Below, one piece after another: positions 60,100 to 64,000 of a stretch of 64,000 nt of DNA (its first letter is position 1; each line of letters begins with the position of its first letter). The translations under genes were made by a program, and so were the position numbers. Under the pieces are notes generated by a model. It saw only the letters and a program-made list of their open reading frames with translations. It was not told the DNA's origin and ran no database searches. This DNA comes from Euzebya tangerina (lineage in GTDB: Bacteria; Actinomycetota; Nitriliruptoria; Euzebyales; Euzebyaceae), in the NCBI RefSeq assembly GCF_003074135.1, contig NZ_PPDK01000001.1, positions 3,162,001-3,226,000 on the forward strand. Reading direction: 5' to 3'.

Positions 60100-61032
60100 C
60101 TACGCCGTCAGGTTCCCGACCAGGTCCCGCAGGATCTCGACCGGCATCGGCCCGTCCAGGCGGTCCACGATCACGCCGTCGGCTCCGATGGTGAACAGCC
60201 ACGGCTCGGTCGGCAGCCCCCAGTCGGCCACCGCCGGCACGACGGGTACGCCAGCCACGGCCCCGCCGGTCGGCTCCTCCGCGTAGATCTCGGAGTGGAT
60301 GAAGGCGACGTCGCCCCAGTCCTCCTCCTCGCGGATGGTCTCGAGGGTGGCTACGGACGGCCCACAGACCGCGGTCTGGCAGAACTGGGGTGTGGCGAAC
60401 ATCATCACGACCGGCTGACCCGCCGCCAGCGCCTCGTCGAGGCTCACCTCGTGCATCCCGCACGGTGGATCCTGGGTGCAGAGCGAGAAGACGCCGAGGT
60501 CCTCCTCGACGGTTGCCGTCTGGGCGCTCACGGCCATGGCACCTGGGATCAGCGGCTCGCCCTCGTCTGGGCTGCGGACCTGTGAGTTGCTCGGGTCCAC
60601 GACCTGGATGGCGTTGACCCCGAAACCGGACTCGGTGAGGGCGACGATCTCGAACAGCCCCGGTTCCTCGAGGGCGGTCTGGAGGTAGTAGACACCCTGA
60701 CCGGTGTCGACAGCGGGGGAGAAGGTCGGCGTCAGCGGGCCGGCGATCACCTCGCCGGTCTCGTCCGGGGTGGTGGCCACGCGCCGGAGGTAGATGTCCA
60801 CCTCCTGGTCCTCGGCCAGCGGTGACATGTCGCTGTTGGTCAGCCCGAAGGCGAGCCACCGCTCCGGGCCGGTGAGCAACTCCAAGGAGGCCAACTGCAC
60901 GAAGTAGGCCTGGTCGTCGCTGGAGGGCGGGAGTTCAGCCCTCTCACCGTCCGCGGCACCGCCGCACGCAGTGGCGACGAGGCCCGTGGTGGCGGCGAGA
61001 GTGGCGGTTCGAATGAACTGGCGTCGATCCAT
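60100..61032 (-). CDS. Tat-exported lipoprotein with thioredoxin-like domain
   Basis: A 310-residue protein. The N-terminus MDRRQFIRTATLAATTGLVATACGG carries a twin-arginine motif followed by a lipobox (VATAC). The C-terminal part (about 200-305) resembles thioredoxin/TlpA-type folds, with FATPQFCQTAVCGPSV (two Cys four residues apart) and a TxPxLF-like segment PWLFTIGADGV. The pair Cys-x4-Cys is wider than the usual C-x2-C. A beta-rich domain lies between (about 40-190). The ATG follows TAGGCT by eight bases. The role is unknown; redox handling of an exported partner is inferred. Confidence 0.75.
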   Translation of the reverse strand: MDRRQFIRTATLAATTGLVATACGGAADGERAELPPSSDDQAYFVQLASLELLTGPERWLAFGLTNSDMSPLAEDQEVDIYLRRVATTPDETGEVIAGPLTPTFSPAVDTGQGVYYLQTALEEPGLFEIVALTESGFGVNAIQVVDPSNSQVRSPDEGEPLIPGAMAVSAQTATVEEDLGVFSLCTQDPPCGMHEVSLDEALAAGQPVVMMFATPQFCQTAVCGPSVATLETIREEEDWGDVAFIHSEIYAEEPTGGAVAGVPVVPAVADWGLPTEPWLFTIGADGVIVDRLDGPMPVEILRDLVGNLTA

Positions 61033-61046
61033 CCTGCCCGAGCCTA
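61033..61046 (-). promoter_or_regulatory. Leaderless-type -10 element of the Tat lipoprotein gene
   Basis: TAGGCT ends eight bases before the ATG at 61032. Confidence 0.55.
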
Positions 61047-61098
61047 ACTCGCGCACTCCACGGTCGTCAGCCATGGGCAACCGACCGGTCCATCGTGT

Positions 61099-61112
61099 CA
61101 GACTTGGGTGAC
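61099..61112 (+). promoter_or_regulatory. -10 element of the binding-protein gene
   Basis: CAGACT (nAnnnT variant) ends eight bases before the GTG at 61113 and decides against a GTG at 61095. Confidence 0.4.
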
Positions 61113-62018
61113 GTGAAGCAGCGAGCGGCGGGTCGTGCCCTGGGTCTCCTCCTGGCCCTGGTCTGCGTGGCCGCGTCCTGTCAGGGCGGCCAGCAGGAGC
61201 CGCCCATCCGCATCGGGGCCGGGTCGACGGGTGAGCAGCAGATCCTGGCGGCCCTGACGGCCGAGGTCCTGTCCCGCAAGGACATCGACGCTGAGATCGT
61301 CCCGGAGCTGGGGGACAGTCGTGACGTACGGGACGAGGCGCTGGCCGGGCGGGTCGATGTGTACTGGGACTACTCGGGTGCGGCCTGGGCGCTGTCCCTT
61401 GGGGCCCTGGCACCCCCGGTCGACCCCCTCGAGTCCTTCGAGGCGGTTGCTGCCGAGGAGGCGGAGAACGGCCTGGAGTGGCTGGGCCCCCCGCAGATCG
61501 ACGTCCGCCTGGCGTTCTTCGTGCCAGCGGGCGCGGTGCCGCCCGACACCGATCCGACCCTCTCCTGGCTGGCCGGCGCGCTGGCGGATGGCAGTGGCGC
61601 GCTGTGCGCCGACCCCGAGTACCTGGCCGCGCCCTCGGGCTACGCCTACCTCGCTGACAGCTACGCGATCTCCGCCCAGTCGGTGACCACCAGCGCCATG
61701 GTCGAGGACGCGGCGCTGCGCGGCATCGCCGACGGGACCTGTCAGACGGCCCTGTCCACCCAGGGGTCGGGTCTGGCGCGAACACTCGGCCTGACGGCCC
61801 TCCGAGACGACCTCGGCGTCTTCCCGGCCCAGGTGCTCTCACCCGTGCTCGTCGAGGGTGGGCGCGCCGACCAGCCCGGCCCCCGTGATGCCTTGACCGA
61901 TCTCGGTCGACTGCTGGGAGAGAACGATCTGGCCAACCTCAATGCGGCAGTCGAGTTGGGTGAGGCGCCCGACGCCGTGGCGGTCGCCTTCCTCGACGCG
62001 CGAGAATCGGATCAGTAG
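61113..62018 (+). CDS. Glycine-betaine-type substrate-binding lipoprotein, orphan
   Basis: A 301-residue lipoprotein of the osmoprotectant (OpuAC/ProX) binding class: MKQRAAGRALGLLLALVCVAASC is a signal with a lipobox (VAASC), and the mature part has IRIGAGSTGEQQILAALTAEVL and RVDVYWDYSGAAWALSLG, as in binders of glycine betaine, choline or carnitine. No permease or ATPase gene is next to it, so it is an orphan in this window. A GntR regulator follows. Confidence 0.82.
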   Translation: MKQRAAGRALGLLLALVCVAASCQGGQQEPPIRIGAGSTGEQQILAALTAEVLSRKDIDAEIVPELGDSRDVRDEALAGRVDVYWDYSGAAWALSLGALAPPVDPLESFEAVAAEEAENGLEWLGPPQIDVRLAFFVPAGAVPPDTDPTLSWLAGALADGSGALCADPEYLAAPSGYAYLADSYAISAQSVTTSAMVEDAALRGIADGTCQTALSTQGSGLARTLGLTALRDDLGVFPAQVLSPVLVEGGRADQPGPRDALTDLGRLLGENDLANLNAAVELGEAPDAVAVAFLDARESDQ

Positions 62019-62037
62019 GAATCGGATCTCCAGGCGG

Positions 62038-62050
62038 TACGGTCCAAGAC
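62038..62050 (+). promoter_or_regulatory. Leaderless-type -10 element of the GntR gene
   Basis: TACGGT ends seven bases before the GTG at 62051. Confidence 0.55.
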
Positions 62051-62698
62051 GTGGAACGTCTGAGCCTGACCGATCAGGTCGCCGAGGCCATTCGCGGTGA
62101 GATCCTGAATGGGGACCTGGCGCCCGGGCATTCGCTCCGCGAGGTTGCGCTGTCCGAACGGCTTGACGTCGGCCGCTCGACGGTCCGCGAGGCGATCCGG
62201 ATGCTGGTCTCCGAGGGCCTGGTGTCCCAGCAGCACCATCGGGGATCAGAGGTCACCCGGCACACCCCGGCCGACGTCGAGGACCTGATCAACGCACGGG
62301 TCATGATCGAGCGCCACGTGGCCACGGTCGGGGTGGGGGACACCGCGGAGGCCGAGCGTGCCCTGGCCGACCTCGAGGTCGCCGTTCGCGGCAAGGACTG
62401 GCGAGCTGCAGCCGCCGCGGACGAGGCATTTCACCGCGCACTGGTGATGTCGATCGGCTCCGAGCGGGTGGGCGCCTTCCACGCACAACTCGCCGGAGAG
62501 ATGCGGCTTCTCCTCACCACGGCCGCGCGCTACTCCCCGGAACCGGACAAGGTCGCAGAACACGCGCGGCTGCTCGAACTCGCGACATCAGGGGACCAGC
62601 AGGCCTACCTGGACGCGGCGATCCACCACATCACCCGGTCACGCCCGACGTTGGTCGACGTGGCGACGCGCATGGCCGGGATCGCCGAGACCGCCTGA
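62051..62698 (+). CDS. GntR-family regulator, FCD type
   Basis: A 215-residue FadR-class repressor. The winged-helix domain (about 5-70: LTDQVAEAIRGEILNGDLAPGHSLREVALSERLDVGRSTVREAIRMLVSEGLV) is followed by an all-helical FCD ligand domain with likely metal-binding His residues (EAFHRALV, HARLLE, DAAIHHITRSRP). A FadR-type palindrome sits 43 bp downstream and overlaps the promoter of the next gene, so it probably represses the amidinohydrolase/ornithine aminotransferase genes. The effector is unknown. Confidence 0.88.
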   Translation: MERLSLTDQVAEAIRGEILNGDLAPGHSLREVALSERLDVGRSTVREAIRMLVSEGLVSQQHHRGSEVTRHTPADVEDLINARVMIERHVATVGVGDTAEAERALADLEVAVRGKDWRAAAAADEAFHRALVMSIGSERVGAFHAQLAGEMRLLLTTAARYSPEPDKVAEHARLLELATSGDQQAYLDAAIHHITRSRPTLVDVATRMAGIAETA

Positions 62699-62737
62699 GC
62701 TCATGGACAGGGGCTGGTCTTCACAACCATGGTCTGA

Positions 62738-62758
62738 TAGATTGTCTGACAATCAGAC
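62738..62758 (+). promoter_or_regulatory. GntR-type operator overlapping the amidinohydrolase promoter
   Basis: ATTGTCTGACAAT (62741-62753) is a perfect 13-bp palindrome, and GTCTGACAATCAGAC (62744-62758) is a second, overlapping one. The sequence TTGTC-x-GACAA is typical of FadR-class sites. It overlaps a TAGATT hexamer (62738-62743), so binding would block polymerase. Confidence 0.6.
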
Positions 62759-62784
62759 GATTCTTGACGAAGGAAGGTGAAGCC

Positions 62785-63630
62785 GTGTCCGACCTGACCT
62801 GGGGACAGCGCTACGCGATGTGTGCGCCGACGTTCTTCGACGTGGTGTACAGCATCAACCCGTGGATGGGCGGCACGGTCGATCCGGACGTCGCCATGAC
62901 GCAGTGGGAGACGCTGGCAGCCGCGATCAGGATGGCCGGTGGCGAGGTCGACGTGGTCCAGCCGATGGCTGATCTGCCGGACATGGTGTTCGTGGCCAAC
63001 GCCGGCGTCGTCAGCGGGCCGGCCTTCATCCCCGGAGCGATGCGCTACCCGGAACGGGCCCCGGAGACCGCCGCGTTCGTCCAGTGGGCCGGGGCGGTCG
63101 GCTTCACCGTCGAGCGGCTGCCCGAGGGAGCGGTGTTGGAGGGGACGGGCGACGCCATGCCGCTGGGCGACGTGGTCGTCAGCGGATACGGCGCCCGGAC
63201 CAATCGAGCCGCTCACGCCGCGCTCACGCGGTTGACGGACGTCGAGGTCGTCCCCGTTCGACTGCAGGATCCACGGTGGTACCACGTCGACCTCACCCTG
63301 TGCCCCCTGGACTCACGGCGGGCGATGGTGTACCCCGAGGCGTATGACCGTGCCGGCGCCGCAGCCGTGATCGCCCACATCGCCGAGCCGCTGGTACTGA
63401 CCGAGGCGGAGGCGGCAACCTTTGCCGCCAACTCCATCGTGGTTGGACGGACTGTCATCATGCCGGCCTGCCCGCCGCGAGTCGGACGACTGCTGGAGGC
63501 CTGGGGCTTCGACGTGGTGGTCGTCGACGTCGGGGAGTTCCAGAAGGCCGGCGGGGCGGTGCGGTGCCTGACGTTGCCGCTCGACACCTCGATCGGCCGC
63601 GACCGCGTCGCACAGATGGAGGTTGCCTGA
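62785..63630 (+). CDS. Amidinohydrolase (dimethylarginine-dimethylaminohydrolase/DDAH-like)
   Basis: A 281-residue protein of the amidinotransferase/DDAH fold: MCAPTFFDVVYSINPWM at the start, VFVANAGVV, FIPGAMRYPERAPE, YHVDLTLCPL with the catalytic His, and the nucleophile Cys in GGAVRCLTLPL. DDAH-like enzymes act on arginine derivatives; mycobacteria have such a gene beside rocD. The pairing with ornithine aminotransferase suggests arginine or N-substituted arginine breakdown to ornithine. AAGGAAGGTG lies before the GTG at 62785, and a control site lies upstream. Confidence 0.88.
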   Translation: MSDLTWGQRYAMCAPTFFDVVYSINPWMGGTVDPDVAMTQWETLAAAIRMAGGEVDVVQPMADLPDMVFVANAGVVSGPAFIPGAMRYPERAPETAAFVQWAGAVGFTVERLPEGAVLEGTGDAMPLGDVVVSGYGARTNRAAHAALTRLTDVEVVPVRLQDPRWYHVDLTLCPLDSRRAMVYPEAYDRAGAAAVIAHIAEPLVLTEAEAATFAANSIVVGRTVIMPACPPRVGRLLEAWGFDVVVVDVGEFQKAGGAVRCLTLPLDTSIGRDRVAQMEVA

Positions 63631-64000
63631 TGGTGTCGGAGTCCCTGGAACTGGAGCGCCGCCACGGCGCCAACAACTACCACCCGTTGCCGGTCGTCAT
63701 CAGCACCGCCTCCGGCGCCTACGTCACCGACGAGGACGGGCGGCGCTACCTGGATGCCCTGGCCGCCTACTCCGCCGTGAACTTCGGGCACGGCCACCCA
63801 CGCCTGATCGAGGCAGCCAGGAGGCAGCTGGATCGGGTCACGCTGACCAGCCGGGCGTTCCACAACGACCAGCTCGGTCACTTCTGCGCCGAGCTCGCCG
63901 AGCTCTGCGGGATGGACCGGGTCCTGCCGATGAACACGGGCGCCGAAGCCGTCGAGACGGGCATCAAGACCGCCCGCAAGTGGGGGTACGAGGTGAAGGG
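63630..64000 (+). CDS. rocD: Ornithine aminotransferase, N-terminal part
   Basis: The first 123 codons of a class III aminotransferase, cut by the window end. It starts MVSESLELERRHGANNYHPLPVVI and includes NFGHGHPRLI and NTGAEAVETGIKTARKWGYEVKG, which match the ornithine-oxoacid aminotransferase subgroup. Its ATG overlaps the amidinohydrolase stop (TGATG), so the two are coupled: arginine-derived ornithine would be converted to glutamate semialdehyde. Confidence 0.88.
   Translation, partial: MVSESLELERRHGANNYHPLPVVISTASGAYVTDEDGRRYLDALAAYSAVNFGHGHPRLIEAARRQLDRVTLTSRAFHNDQLGHFCAELAELCGMDRVLPMNTGAEAVETGIKTARKWGYEVK

Overview
This is a 64 kb stretch of a very G+C-rich chromosome from an actinobacterium. 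The gene content fits: the trehalose-to-glucan (GlgE) route, a PASTA-domain Ser/Thr kinase, a CarD-like protein, a resuscitation-promoting-factor (Rpf) domain, the coproheme-pathway enzyme HemQ, HU, PPK2 and a lysine aminotransferase beside an Lrp regulator. A deep-branching actinobacterium (for example of the Nitriliruptoria/Euzebya type) is a reasonable guess, but it is inference. No rRNA, tRNA, CRISPR array, prophage or intact insertion sequence was seen. Genes are packed tightly, with many ATGA/GTGA overlaps.

Layout. 1-6.3 kb: treS and glgE (leftward) diverge from glgP. 6.3-9.8 kb: a 15-bp repeat cluster, then two Ser/Thr kinases, one with an extracellular beta-propeller-like domain. 9.8-18 kb: an aldo/keto reductase, a hydrolase, a lysine-catabolism locus (Lrp, lysine 6-aminotransferase, aldehyde dehydrogenase), a 166-bp inverted-repeat element, a HAD phosphatase and an atypical thiamine-diphosphate enzyme. 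18-25 kb: a 7TM-HD phosphodiesterase-like membrane protein, an ABC-F ATPase, a CarD-like protein and an ABC exporter. 25-34 kb: PPK2, a membrane Rpf-domain protein with an N-terminal sigma-region-4-like helix-turn-helix and zinc motif, an SDR, a beta-propeller protein, an ArsC-fold protein, a TetR/HAD/membrane/SGNH group and HU. 34-46 kb: HemQ, overlapping small operons (hydrolase, C2H2-like protein, PIG-L deacetylase; rhomboid; SRPBCC; ArsA/GET3-like ATPase; Vms1/baeRF-like release factor; ROK kinase; two UbiA prenyltransferases) and PlsC. 46-54 kb: a molybdenum oxidoreductase paired with an FeS photolyase, lipoprotein and zinc-ribbon proteins, a second ABC-F, and a PASTA kinase whose 3' end overlaps the ABC-F through a trinucleotide repeat. 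54-64 kb: an OmpR-type two-component system, a thiamine cluster (thiO, thiS, thiG, thiE), a Tat lipoprotein, an orphan glycine-betaine-type binding protein, a GntR regulator with a palindromic operator, and an amidinohydrolase/ornithine aminotransferase pair cut by the window edge.

The strongest general signal is in the starts. At about 25-30 genes that begin a transcription unit, a TAnnnT (or nAnnnT) hexamer ends 6-9 nt before the start codon, usually with no room for a Shine-Dalgarno sequence. This indicates pervasive leaderless transcription, and it was used here to choose several start codons. The most unusual single gene is the sigma4-HTH/zinc-motif/transmembrane/Rpf fusion at 26.3-27.9 kb.
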